A DNA stretch of 64,000 nucleotides, from positions 8,990,001-9,054,000 of the forward strand of contig OZ316899.1 of the NCBI GenBank assembly GCA_973895155.1, written 5' to 3'. Origin of the DNA: Marsupella aquatica. Lineage: Eukaryota; Marchantiophyta. Below, in pieces: positions 54,992-64,000 of the stretch (the first letter of the stretch is position 1; each line of letters starts with the position of its first letter). A model generated the notes under the pieces. That model worked only from the letters and a program-made list of their open reading frames with translations. It made no database searches and was not told where the DNA came from. The translations under genes and the position numbers were made by a program.

Positions 54992-56477
54992 AGTCGTGGA
55001 ACTCGACTACCTTAACACTTAGCTCCGACGTCGCTGACTCCAATGCCGAGCTCCCTTATGGTCCAGGCCCGGAGAGGCCATCCGGGGAGGACTTAGCACG
55101 GGGAGACTTGTGGGCAATGAGACGTGGCACTAGCGAGGCAAGGGGCCAAGCTGGGGACACACACTAAGGACTTGGACTAGCCTATGGCTGGTCGGGTCAA
55201 GGGGAAATGGGCCGGGCTCAAGGATTGCCGTCCGGACCGTCGGATGGACTTTGAGTTCTGAGGGCTTGGGAGTGAGCTCCTCTTGGGCCCAAGGCCAATG
55301 GAGTTGACGCCATTGGCAACGGACGCTTGGGGCGCAAGTTGTGGCCCGATCTGGGTTGGGCCGGTCGGGGGCCCCGAGTGGCGATCAGACCTGAGGGCCT
55401 AGGCATGAGCAGTGGGTTGGCCCGGTCACAACCGGCTAAGGCACTCCGCTTGCGGATGCCTATCAAGAAAGTTATGAGCGTTGCCAGTTGGTGGCGCGCC
55501 CATTATGCGTGATAGGATCCGGGTTGGGGGCCAAATGTTTAGGGACCAAGGGGGTGACAGGTATCCAGAAGCATATATGAGGGGAGTGGTGTCTCCCTGG
55601 GGGCTAAGGGCGAGCCAAAGTCGTAAGCCGCGGCGGTCGCGACACTAAGGGAAACCGCCAAACGGAAATGACGATATCTTTCCAACGGGAAGTCTGTTGG
55701 AAGACTTCTTGGGTGCGTTGGAAAGATCTTGAGGAGGGCTACGTCCTCTTGAGATCAGCTGGGTCTGGGGGTGCCATGGGTTCTTGTGGTTTGTGGGTGT
55801 TAGCTCGCCCACTTGCCAAATCCTGCCGAACAACAGCCAAGCCGCGTTCAGTCTCCCAAGGGAGCTTGCGTTGGGGAGGCAAGGCCAAGTAGGTTTGGAA
55901 GCTGAGTTCCAAGGGTGCTCGGCCCCTAGACCACTGGTGGGGCGAACCAGGAGCGGTTGCTAGAGTCGGGGCCGTTCTGGTCCCGGCGTGTTGGGACAAG
56001 CTTGGGACAAGCTTTGCGACAAGCTACGCTAATTGGGCCATGAGCATGTCCTGGGGTCAGGGCGGTCAGTTGGTGATGGATAGGTACAAGGAGGAACCCG
56101 GGCCGCGCCCAAGGAAGGAGCTGTTCAAGAAGAACAGTGGGCGTGGGTTCTAGTTCCGGCTTATGGCGTCGGGAGGATCTATCGCTGACCTATTTACCAA
56201 CGTCTGTTGAGCTTGAGTTAGGATGCTAGACTTGGCGAGTTCTAGATCCTGAAGGGTTACTTACCAAGGTGCTTGGTTGCTTGTGCAGATAGGGAGGACC
56301 GTTGAGTAGGGGTCATGTTAGAGAGCAAGTGCGGCTTTGTATGGGCGGGGCCGCTGGCGGTGCAAAGGGACACTAGGTTGCTTGCTCGAGGTATTCCGTG
56401 GAGGTGTTCGGGCACCAAGGGCACTTAGGCGTGAGTGCTGGGATTGGTGAGGGCGGTGGGTGGCGAAGTCCTCCACT
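54992..56477 (+). mobile_element. Solo LTR-A nested in Gypsy-B pol, copy 3
   Basis: AGTCGTGGAACTC...CTCCACT, flanked by ATTGG (54987-54991) and ATCGG (56478-56482), a 5-bp duplication with one difference. Pol sequence continues on both sides, so this is a later insertion of the same family and not the 3' LTR. Confidence 0.87.
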
Positions 56478-56743
56478 ATCGGCAAAGCAATGGTGGAAAG
56501 ACTTCAAGGGTGGACATGAATGTTTTTTCTTTCATCTCCACCCAATTAAAGAGGCTGCTTTGCTGCCAAAGGTTAAGTCAGCTAAGGTCAGGCCCGACTG
56601 CGGTCAAATTCTTGAAATTTTAGAGAAATTCAATGATGTGCTCTTGCAGAAGCTACCTAAAGGTTTACCCCGCAGAGAGAAGTGAATCACCAAGTTGAGT
56701 TGGAGCCAGGTTCAGCTCCTCAGTCTAAAGCTGCTTATCGTCT
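56478..56743 (+). pseudogene. Gypsy-B pol, segment before the RT core
   Basis: Reads SAKQWWKDFKGGHECFFF and, downstream, EILEKFNDVLLQKLPKGLP, the conserved lead-in to Gypsy RT, with a frame change near 56.68 kb. It is cut at 56743 by CACTA-2 and resumes at 59346. Confidence 0.8.
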
Positions 56744-59342
56744 CACTAGTAGAAATACCCTCTATTTTTGACCAAACCACTATTGACTAATGTGACAAGG
56801 TTATGGAAGTTTAGGGAGTTATCACTACATATGTCTTAAGTATCACTTCTACAAACTATCCACTCATTTGTTGCGACTCCTTCATAAGATAAATGGCAAG
56901 TCCACTATCCAAGCCAAATGTCTTAGTGCTAAGTACTTATGTGAGTGAGTGCTAATCACCAATTGCCAAACATTCAAGCTTTTAATGTGAGAAAGTCTCA
57001 AATAGTAGAGGTACCCCATTAGGTGAGCCCCTTACATGTCACTGGCTCCTTTACATGAGCCCCTTGCATGTCACTAGCTCCCTTACATGTCATTGGCTCC
57101 TTTACATCAGCCCCTTACATGTCATTGGCTCCTTTACATGAGCCTCTTGCATGTAACTGGCTCCCTTACATGTCACTGGCTGAGTACATTAGTACTCTCC
57201 ACCCTTGTGTGCGGGAGCGAAAGTTTAAGGTCTTCGTCCGCAGAGAGGGTTTAGCGAGGGGAGGGGAGGGGAGGAGGAGCGAATGAGGTGACTATCGATA
57301 GTCGATAGTCGATAGTCGATTGATCAAGGAGGGAGGAGGAGCGAATGAGGAGTGTGTCGGGATTTCTTCTCGCTACCACTCTTACTAGCGCTTTTAGGGA
57401 GGCGGAAGTGTTTACGACCACACTTGAAGCGCAACGGCAGCGATTTTCAGTCGAGTGCTAAGTGCGAGAGCGAGTGCTCCCCGAAGGCATTGCGGGGGCA
57501 TTGCGGTCAGTTATTTTAGGGTCGGAGCATAAGTTTGTGGTGTGGGGGTCCGTCTTCCGCCATCTGCTTTGTAAGTACTTACCTCTGACTTTGCCATGCG
57601 CAGCATTGGAATGGAGCTTTGCATGTCTGCTATCACAATGCTTGCTCTCGATAGAAAGTGACAATGCGCAAATGCGCCCTAGACTTACTCTTTGCCTTGC
57701 GCGAAGCCTTGCTGTGGTCATGGTAGTCATCCAACACCTCTACAAAGTTGAGCTGCGGTGCGGTCATCTCCGTCTCTCGGTAGGGTCTGATTGTTGCTAT
57801 TGCCTTGCTTTCTTTCTCTTTGATATGCTACGGTAGGGCTAAGTTCTACTGGGTTCCCTGAGTTCTACAGGGTTTCCTCTCTTGCTCAATTCTCTCCTTG
57901 CTCTCTCTCGCCCTCTCTCTCGGTCTCGCTCGTCCATCATCTCCGCTCTCCATTGTCCTCTCTCCTGCAGATTTTTCTCACTCGCGATCCTCAAGTACGT
58001 ACAAAATCTCTCCCTCTCTTATGCACGCCCATCACTATAGCAATCTGAGGTCGGGGCCGGGGTCAAACTTGGATTTCACTATGGAAATGTAGATCAAAGT
58101 ATATTGTCGGCACTTTCATTCTGCTTTGGCTGTGAAGCTTGAATCCCCACCATCCTTATACACTAGTATTCTAGTGTGCGGAAGTGTTGTGCAGAACTAA
58201 GGTGGGGTGCGGGGGGTTTTTCTTTGCCTTTGCTGAGCTGCGATTTCAACTCAACGGTCCTGTATTCTATGTACAGGACATTAGTCAAATGTGATACTCT
58301 ATAATGTACTCCTCCATGGACAACGGATGAGCCACAGAATTGATGAGCCACACTCTGTCTGTGGCACTTGCAGATCAATTTTCCACCCGTTCAAGAGCTT
58401 TCTCTTTTGCCAAGCTAGGCACAAAGAAATCATTCCAGGGTTTCTCAACTCCTGAGGTCTGCAATCACTCAGAGCCCTCTGCATTGTCATTGCTTTGTCT
58501 TCACTGGTGGTCTCAGGGTCGAGCGTTTGTGCTGCCATTGCCAATATTTTAATTTGTTGCTCTTAGACTCGCATGTTTGCTTCAATATGCTACTCTACAA
58601 CTAAGTTCTATTGGGTTCTTTGACTTGTGAATTCCTTTATTCAACTGTGAAAATGCTAGCCCAACAATTGTCCACTTTTATTCTACACAATCTTTCAGGA
58701 TTAGCAATCGAGTGTCCAATCTTAGAGTCCTGGGTCTTCTCGCACATTTGTACCAGCTTTGGTTTGACTACTTCAACACTGAGCAGAATTTTCTCCTTGC
58801 TTAATTCTCTCCTTGCTCTCTCTCCGTCCGTGTGTCTCTCTCCACTTTGTTAGTACTCTGTTTGTTTGTCTTTGCTCACCATCATCTTCTCTGCTGCAAA
58901 ATTCTCTCTCTCTCAATCCTCAAGTATACTCTGTTTTTTGATGGATTGCTCATATTTTTACTCTGTTATTATGCCATTGTTAGTTGGATTGGTGCTTTTG
59001 TGGCATGAATGACTCAGTCTCGAATATGAATGACATCATTGTCTATGGAAACTAGTGCGGTCAAATCCGTGTTACCAATCACTCATGGAAAACCCTATAT
59101 GACTCGAATTAAGTCATTCTAAACACTTATGTTTGACTGATGTATAGATCTAAATACTTGAGCCTCTAGTCACTAAAAAGACTATTGACACTAGTCAATA
59201 ATATGACTAAGTCAATCCAAGTCACCACTTTTACGACTACTAGTTGCAAGAACGACGTCAGTGATTTAATGTCATAGATGACCGGTTTTAGTCATAGTCA
59301 GTCGTATTTTATGGTCAAAAATAGGGGGTATTTCTACTAGTG
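56744..59342. mobile_element. CACTA-2: non-autonomous CACTA element in the RT gene
   Basis: 2,599 bp. The TIRs are about 31 bp, starting CACTAGTAGAAATACCC, with one mismatch between ends; TCT is duplicated (56741-56743, 59343-59345). The right 300 bp are full of AGTCA/TGACT words (subterminal motif). Inside are tandem repeats (57.0-57.3 kb) and two related pyrimidine-rich stretches (about 57.84-57.92 and 58.61-58.83 kb, both with CAATTCTCTCCTTGCTCTCTC or close). No transposase. ORFs such as 57462-57836 are not supported. Confidence 0.94.
57021..57325. repeat. Tandem repeats inside CACTA-2
   Basis: 57021-57183 repeats the words CCTTACATGTCACTGGCTCC and TTTACATGAGCCCC several times. 57291-57320 is a 7-bp array (CGATAGT) that starts with the palindrome ACTATCGATAGT. 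Confidence 0.85.
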
Positions 59343-59345
59343 TCT

Positions 59346-62060
59346 GAACTTGAACAAACAAATGACGTTGAAGAATGCCTTGGAAGACTTGATCAACCAA
59401 GGGTTCATTCATCGCAGTAAGAGTCCTTATGGGGCGCTTGCATTGTGTGTGTCCAAAAAGGATGGTACTTTGAGATTGTGCGCAGATTATTGGGCCTCAA
59501 TAAGCAAATGGTAAAGAACAAGTACCCGTTACCTCATATGGATGACCTCTTTGATTGCCTCTCCAAGGCTAAGAAGCTTTCAAAGGTGGACTTGCGGTCT
59601 GGGTATTACCAGATCCGCATGACTAAGGGGGACGAGTATAAGACTGCGATGCGCACAAGGTTTGGATCCTTTGAATTTTTGGTTATGCCATTTGGGTTGT
59701 GTAATGCAACCGCAACGTTCATGAAGATGATGAATACCATCTTTCATGACTTGTTGGACCAAGGAGTGGTCGTCTTTATTGATGACATCCTAATCTACTC
59801 AAAATCGTTGGAGGAACATGAGCAGTTGCTCAGAGAAGTGTTCTCTCACCTTTGTAAGGCTTGTCTCTTTGCTAAACCTAGCAAGTGCAAGTTTGCAATG
59901 AACGAGATTCAGTTCCTCGGCCATACCTTTACCCCGGAGGAGATTATGCCTAGTCAGGACAAGCTTAAGGAGATCAAAGAATGGGAGCGTTCGTCCAATG
60001 TGAGGTGGGTTAGAGCCTTCTTAGGATTTGTGGGGTTCTATCGGAGATACATGAAAGACTATGCGAGGATCGTGAGGCCCCTAAACGCGCTAACAATGAA
60101 AAACAATGTGTTTGTGTGGACACAGGATTGCGAGTTAGCATTCTTAGAACTTAAGCGGCTAAGATAACTTCACCGGTTCTAAAGTTACCTGAGATGGGGA
60201 AGCCGTTTGAGATTTGGACAGACGCAAGTGATTACGCCATTGGCGCCTGTCTTCACCAAGATGGGTGTCCTGTGGCCTTTGAGTCATGTAAGTTGAAAAA
60301 TCATTGGATCACACCGGAAAGGGAAATGTATGCAGTGATCTACGCGTTGAAGAAGTGGGAGATTTACCTTAAGAACGGTCCCAAAGTGGTAACACACACA
60401 GATAGCTTGCCGGTTGGGTACTTCAGTTCTAAGCTAAGGCTGAACCCCAAGGAAATGTGTTGGCAGATGTTCTTGGCGGATGTTGATTTCAAAGTCCGTC
60501 ATGTTCCGGGGAAGACAAACACGGCAACTCACGCATTATCGCGTAGGGACCATCATTGTGTCAATGGGATCACAACGCTGAAATCCAAGTGGCCAAAGGT
60601 TCTGGCCACGGCGTATGGGGATGACAGGTTAGCTAAGGAATGGCAAAGCAATGGGGGTAGCCAAGCCAAGGTAAGGCACGTTTCATTGGGGTTTGATACC
60701 GCGCACAATGTCCAGTTATGGCAATACAAGCAGAGGCGTGTGTACATCCCAAAGTCTCTAAGGTTAGAGGTTCTACAAAAGTATCACGACTCACCCTGGG
60801 GAGGCCATGGCAGACACAACTGCTATGTATCGCAGCATGTCACGGATGTGTATTGGCCAGATATGAAGCAATCGGTTCTTCGCCATGTGCAAAGTTGTTA
60901 CTTGTGCCAAAAGAACCAAATGGTCTATAGGGCAAAAGGAGGACTACTACAACCCTTACCAGTAGCTGCGGCTCCATGGGAGTCTATCTCCATGGACTTC
61001 ATTGTTGGGTTACCTGAGTTCCATGGCAGTAACTTCATCTTAACAATCGGGGATCATTTTTCCAAGATGACGTATTTCTTGCCGACTACAAAAATGGTTT
61101 TGGCCCGAGAGGTTGCCGGTCTGGTGTTTGACAATGTCTTCCAACAATGGGGATTGCCGTTGCATATCCTGTTCGACCACAATACCAAGTTCACGGGCCA
61201 TTTTTGGAAGGCGTTGTTTTGGTTATCCGGAACAGACCTTACTAGAGGATCAGGGTAACATCACGAGACAAATGGCCAAACGGAATGGGTGAATGGTATT
61301 GTGGAGGACTACTTGCATCACTTTGTGATGACCAATCAAAAGGATTGGGCTAAGCACTTAACAATGGTCAAGTTTAGGTATAACTCGACCAATCATTCAG
61401 CAACGGGGTTTGCGTTGTTTGTCTTGGCCATAGGGAGGACGCCAAGGAAGCCCTCCTGGTTCATAAATCCGGAAGCTTGGCGGGCGGAAAGCAAGGTCCT
61501 TCTGCGGACAATTTTTATTTGAGAGCAACGCTTAGTTGTGGAAGTGGCTACCAAGGGTATGACCCTTGCCCAAAGTCATACAAGGAGCAAGGGGACAAAC
61601 ATCAATGTCAGGTAAGCTTTGAAATTGGGGAGAGCGTTTGGTTGCAATTGAGACCTGAACAATACCATGGGAACATAAGTAGGAAGCTGGCTCCCAAATA
61701 TGCGGGGCCCTATCGCATCATATGATGGGCCCACAAGGATAATTTGGTTTTGGTGGTGTTGGAGACACCCAAGGAAATGGGCATAGGCAAAAGCTATCAT
61801 GTTAGCCGGCTCAAGAAATTTGTCAAAGACAATGATCCCAACCGGGATCAAGTCTTGCGTCCGGACGCCATGTTGGTGGAGGACACTAAGGAGTTTGAGG
61901 TGGAGGCAATTATGGACCACCGTTACAAACGCAAGTTGGGAAGGCAAATCTTGGAGTATTTGGTGAAGTGGGCTGGCTATGATCAGGCCGAGAGTACTTG
62001 GGAACCGTGAAGAAAATTTGGGTAATGCCCCAAAGATCCTTGGAAGCTATCGTAAGTGAA
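59346..62060 (+). pseudogene. pol: Gypsy-B RT, RNase H, integrase and chromodomain
   Basis: RT: the 59445-60167 frame contains KVDLRSGYYQIRM, VMPFGLCNA and FIDDILIYSK (DD at 113-114). RNase H and integrase, 60194-61258: WTDASDYAIGACL and YAVIYALKKW; integrase zinc residues H198, H205, C235, C238 and acidic residues D268 (SMDFIVGLP) and D328 (FDHNTKFTGHFW). The third, Glu, motif follows a stop in 61289-61522. Chromodomain at 61744-62010: VEAIMDHRYKRKLGRQILEY and WAGYDQAESTWEP, which steers integration to chromatin. Frameshifts near 59.49, 60.17, 61.26 and 61.5 kb and stops make it inactive. The Gypsy order RT-RH-IN and chromodomain mark a chromovirus. Confidence 0.92.
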
Positions 62061-62640
62061 GCGGCCTACCGTCTTTGTGAACTGGTACAAGCAGCTATAG
62101 CTAGGGTCATTGTAGCGTGCGAGGAAACAGTAAAAAAATTCCTTGCACGGGATCATTTTCTCCTTGGAATACCCAAAATTTGGCACGAAAACAACCTCGC
62201 TAGCATAAAGTGACTCTCGCTAGCCTAAAAGGAACCTTCTATTTCACCTATTTATTTAACTCCCGTTGGGTTTAAAAAGCGATCTCGACAATGCATTGGT
62301 ACATATTAAGTATTCCCCGGACATGAACGGTTGTCGATGGCACCATAATTCAATATATAATTCCAACGTACATCAGGCCGATATATATTTCGTGCAAGAA
62401 TGATGGGCAGAGTTGCACGAAATACTCCGTGCGGTCATGACCCACACGACAAGCACTCATTAGAAAGCACGAGTGTAAACAGTTGCAAGCACTACACCGG
62501 ATCATATCATGACAGAATCCAACGTCCCCTTCCTCATGAGTGAAGCGTGAAACGCAAAACCATTTCAGAGGATCCGAGGCTCCCAAAATGCACTATATGT
62601 CATTCGGACCTCTCGACTCATCTCCATTCCTAACAATGTT
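62061..62640. other. Non-coding interval before the candidate host gene
   Basis: Loss of the Gypsy-B 3' end falls in this stretch. A direct repeat of CTCGCTAGC occurs at 62194-62202 and 62217-62225; related GCTAGCGAGATCGCTAG and GCGACATCGCTAG sequences are at 63653 and 63794. No ORF is supported. Confidence 0.4.
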
Positions 62641-62658
62641 CTCATTATTTGACTTTCA

Positions 62659-62704
62659 TCGTCTCCTCACTCTTTCGCGATCGTCTCCTCACTCTTTCGC
62701 GATC
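62659..62704 (+). promoter_or_regulatory. 22-bp tandem duplication in putative 5' UTR
   Basis: Two perfect copies of a unit containing GTCTCCTCACTCTTTCGC followed by GATC. A pyrimidine-rich, duplicated tract upstream of the candidate gene is consistent with a core promoter or 5' leader; no TATA box was fixed. Confidence 0.4.
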
Positions 62705-63027
62705 GTCTTCGCATTGCAGAGTAATTTCAATCGAGCTTGTGTTGTCATATCCTCGGGCGAGGAGGGGATCTAGTGTTCTTGGCTGTGTCTCATTCTTGCA
62801 AAGTTTTTGTCGCACAAGGAGATGTAAGTTTGATACCAGGAGACCTCTTCACAGCAAGTAGCGTTATTGTTAATGAGAAAGTTTGGTTTTCCCAGTTCTA
62901 TTTTCCTTCTCATAGTTTTGCGCGTTTTGACTCGATGAGCTTGGATGTTTTGAAGGTGACTATTTCTATTTGGTAAACACATGTTGAGAAAGTAATCTGA
63001 TACACAGCAGCGTTTGTTACAGACAAA

Positions 63028-63456
63028 ATGGCAAAGAACGATGACTCTTCCGCTCCAAAAGCCAAATGGGTTCTGGAGGTCCGCCGCTACAACGCCAAAA
63101 CTGACGGCCCAATGGACTCGCCACCAAGCTCTCCTCTGGCAAGGAAGAGTGTACCCCCTCCGCTCAAGACTGGATCATCATCCAGTTGGGTCCCGCCTGT
63201 TGTCTGTGCTTCAACTCAGCAACCTGCACCGCCAAAGGAAACAACTTCAAGCGTTGTTTCTAGAGCACCAATGTCTTCTTGCACAAACGTATCCGTTTCA
63301 ATGGGAGTTTCAGAGAAGCGGAAGAGAGAGGAGGAGGAGTCTTATTGGAGGGACATCGACATACACAACTACTGGACATCCGATATCCTAGCTTCGTCCG
63401 ATTATGATACGGATTTGGACACAAATTTAGACGTCTACAAGGCAGCATCTACATGA
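63028..63456 (+). CDS. Small unknown protein, candidate host gene
   Basis: A 142-aa frame with start context AAAATGGC, directly behind a splice-acceptor-like TTGTTACAG; a matching donor-like GTAAGT at 62825 suggests a 5'-UTR intron. The protein begins MAKNDDSSAPKAKWVLEVRR, has a Ser/Pro/Thr-rich disordered middle, a basic patch EKRKREEEE that could act as a nuclear-localisation signal, and an acidic Asp-rich C-terminus (SSDYDTDLDTNLD). An AATAAA is present at about 63611, 155 bp past the stop. No family recognised. Unlike its neighbours it is not bounded by TIRs or LTRs. It could still be a captured or lineage-specific gene. Confidence 0.5.
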   Translation: MAKNDDSSAPKAKWVLEVRRYNAKTDGPMDSPPSSPLARKSVPPPLKTGSSSSWVPPVVCASTQQPAPPKETTSSVVSRAPMSSCTNVSVSMGVSEKRKREEEESYWRDIDIHNYWTSDILASSDYDTDLDTNLDVYKAAST

Positions 63457-64000
63457 ATAGTACCCGAGACGACAATCACTCCGCGTTGCGAACCCCCGTA
63501 GTTTTACAGTTAATCTCTGTCAAGTCCGTGACCTTACAATGAAATGATCGGTAGGACACGGACATTTTGTCAGTTACAGATGTTTTGATAAATATTGGAC
63601 ACATATCTGAATAAAGATTCAAAAGTTTTTTCAATTTCATGAGTGCATACCTTGCTAGCGAGATCGCTAGTAAATATTGTCTACCGGTACTTGAGTGATT
63701 TCTGTTGTGGATGGCATGCAATCACTCCGTGTATGTTAAACTTTCACAGAAGTTTGGTTGAATTAAATCTTTATATGTGTTGTTAATTGTTAGCGACATC
63801 GCTAGTTAAAATAAGCAACATTTAGGACCCACACTTAATATACAGAAGGTCCTCACTAACATACCATCAGCATTCTTATTACTTGGAAAGTGTCCGTTGT
63901 TCAAGTTTTGAAACCTGGAATGTGACAAAAACAGGTACCCGTTAACGTCCACCTTAACGGATAAAAGAGATGGACTCAACTACTGTGTAATGGAATCAAA
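63457..64000. other. 3' UTR and downstream sequence
   Basis: Contains the AATAAA signal near 63611 and two imperfect palindromes with the ATCGCTAG core (63653-63672 and 63794-63808). Nothing else recognised up to the window end. Confidence 0.4.

Larger units (their letters stand above)
49506..62100 (+). mobile_element. Gypsy-B: chromodomain Ty3/Gypsy retrotransposon with three nested insertions
   Basis: The coding member of the LTR-A family. 5' LTR (49506-53331, split by CACTA-1), primer site, gag/protease, RT, RNase H, integrase and chromodomain are in order on the plus strand. A solo LTR-A (54992-56477) and CACTA-2 (56744-59342) interrupt pol. Similarity fades about 60-90 bp past the chromodomain and no 3' LTR is seen, so the 3' end has been lost. 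The right boundary given is approximate. Confidence 0.85.

Noticed and set aside
54992-56477. Right LTR of Gypsy-B
   Set aside because: Pol sequence continues on its far side and it has its own near-perfect 5-bp TSD, so it is a nested solo LTR.
62737-62976. 79-codon ORF upstream of the candidate host gene
   Set aside because: Spans the likely 5' UTR and intron donor, with no similarity and poor start context.

Overview
The window is a gene-poor, repeat-dense piece of a plant nuclear genome (streptophyte: land plant or charophyte alga; I cannot name the species). The evidence is the set of plant-type mobile elements: a TNP2 (CACTA/EnSpm) transposase, CACTA elements with CACTAG termini and 3-bp target duplications, Copia and chromodomain Ty3/Gypsy retrotransposons, and a Helitron end of the plant hairpin-CTAG form. 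No rRNA, tRNA or CRISPR array was recognised. Almost every recognisable coding region belongs to a transposon; the only good candidate host gene is a small unknown gene at 62.66-63.62 kb.

Layout. 0.8-4.6 kb (minus): decayed TNP2 CACTA transposase with a SET-like ORF embedded in it. 5.2-6.1 kb (plus): a broken basic/charged ORF, possibly the partner CACTA protein. 6.3-8.9 kb: a decayed gag-like, proline-rich retroelement ORF. 9128-15496: Gypsy-1, an LTR element lacking reverse transcriptase, whose 3' LTR is split by a 1.48-kb solo LTR of a second family (LTR-A). 15.5-18.0 kb: an ACGT-rich stretch and a relic ORF. 18026 rightwards: a minus-strand Helitron with its 3' hairpin, a 19-bp minisatellite and the helicase C-terminus. 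Two Copia elements sit in it: Copia-1 (18987-36849, TSD CAGAT, decayed) and Copia-2 (37004-42434, TSD AAGGC, intact 1520-aa polyprotein). 45558-48131: a non-autonomous DNA element containing another LTR-A solo LTR. 49506 to about 62.1 kb: Gypsy-B, the coding member of the LTR-A family, broken by CACTA-1 in its 5' LTR, a solo LTR-A in pol and CACTA-2 in the reverse transcriptase; its 3' LTR is missing. 62.66-63.62 kb: candidate host gene.

The most interesting object is the 11,524-bp DNA transposon at 23888-35411 inside the Copia-1 gag gene. It has TIRs of the form CCCTGGGCCCCCAG, a perfect 8-bp target duplication (TCTGCAGA), and a multi-exon plus-strand gene set. The largest frame encodes two Cx2C...Hx5H zinc fingers, an AT-hook-like GRPPK motif and a DDE-like core (EDETCLKR, GHASDGDARRRK, GSDACEQFFSK) interrupted by a GT-AG intron. 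I cannot place it in a standard plant superfamily; its TSD length and motif order recall P-element/THAP9-like or other 8-bp-TSD transposases. Two non-autonomous elements in the window share the 8-bp TSD (35434-35720 with GTTGGGCC; 45558-48131 with CAGAGATT), the latter also sharing the CCCTGGGCCC terminus.

Because so many target duplications survive, the insertion order can be read: Helitron, then Copia-1 and Copia-2, with the 11.5-kb transposon and the 287-bp MITE entering Copia-1; Gypsy-B, then its solo LTR and the two CACTA elements.
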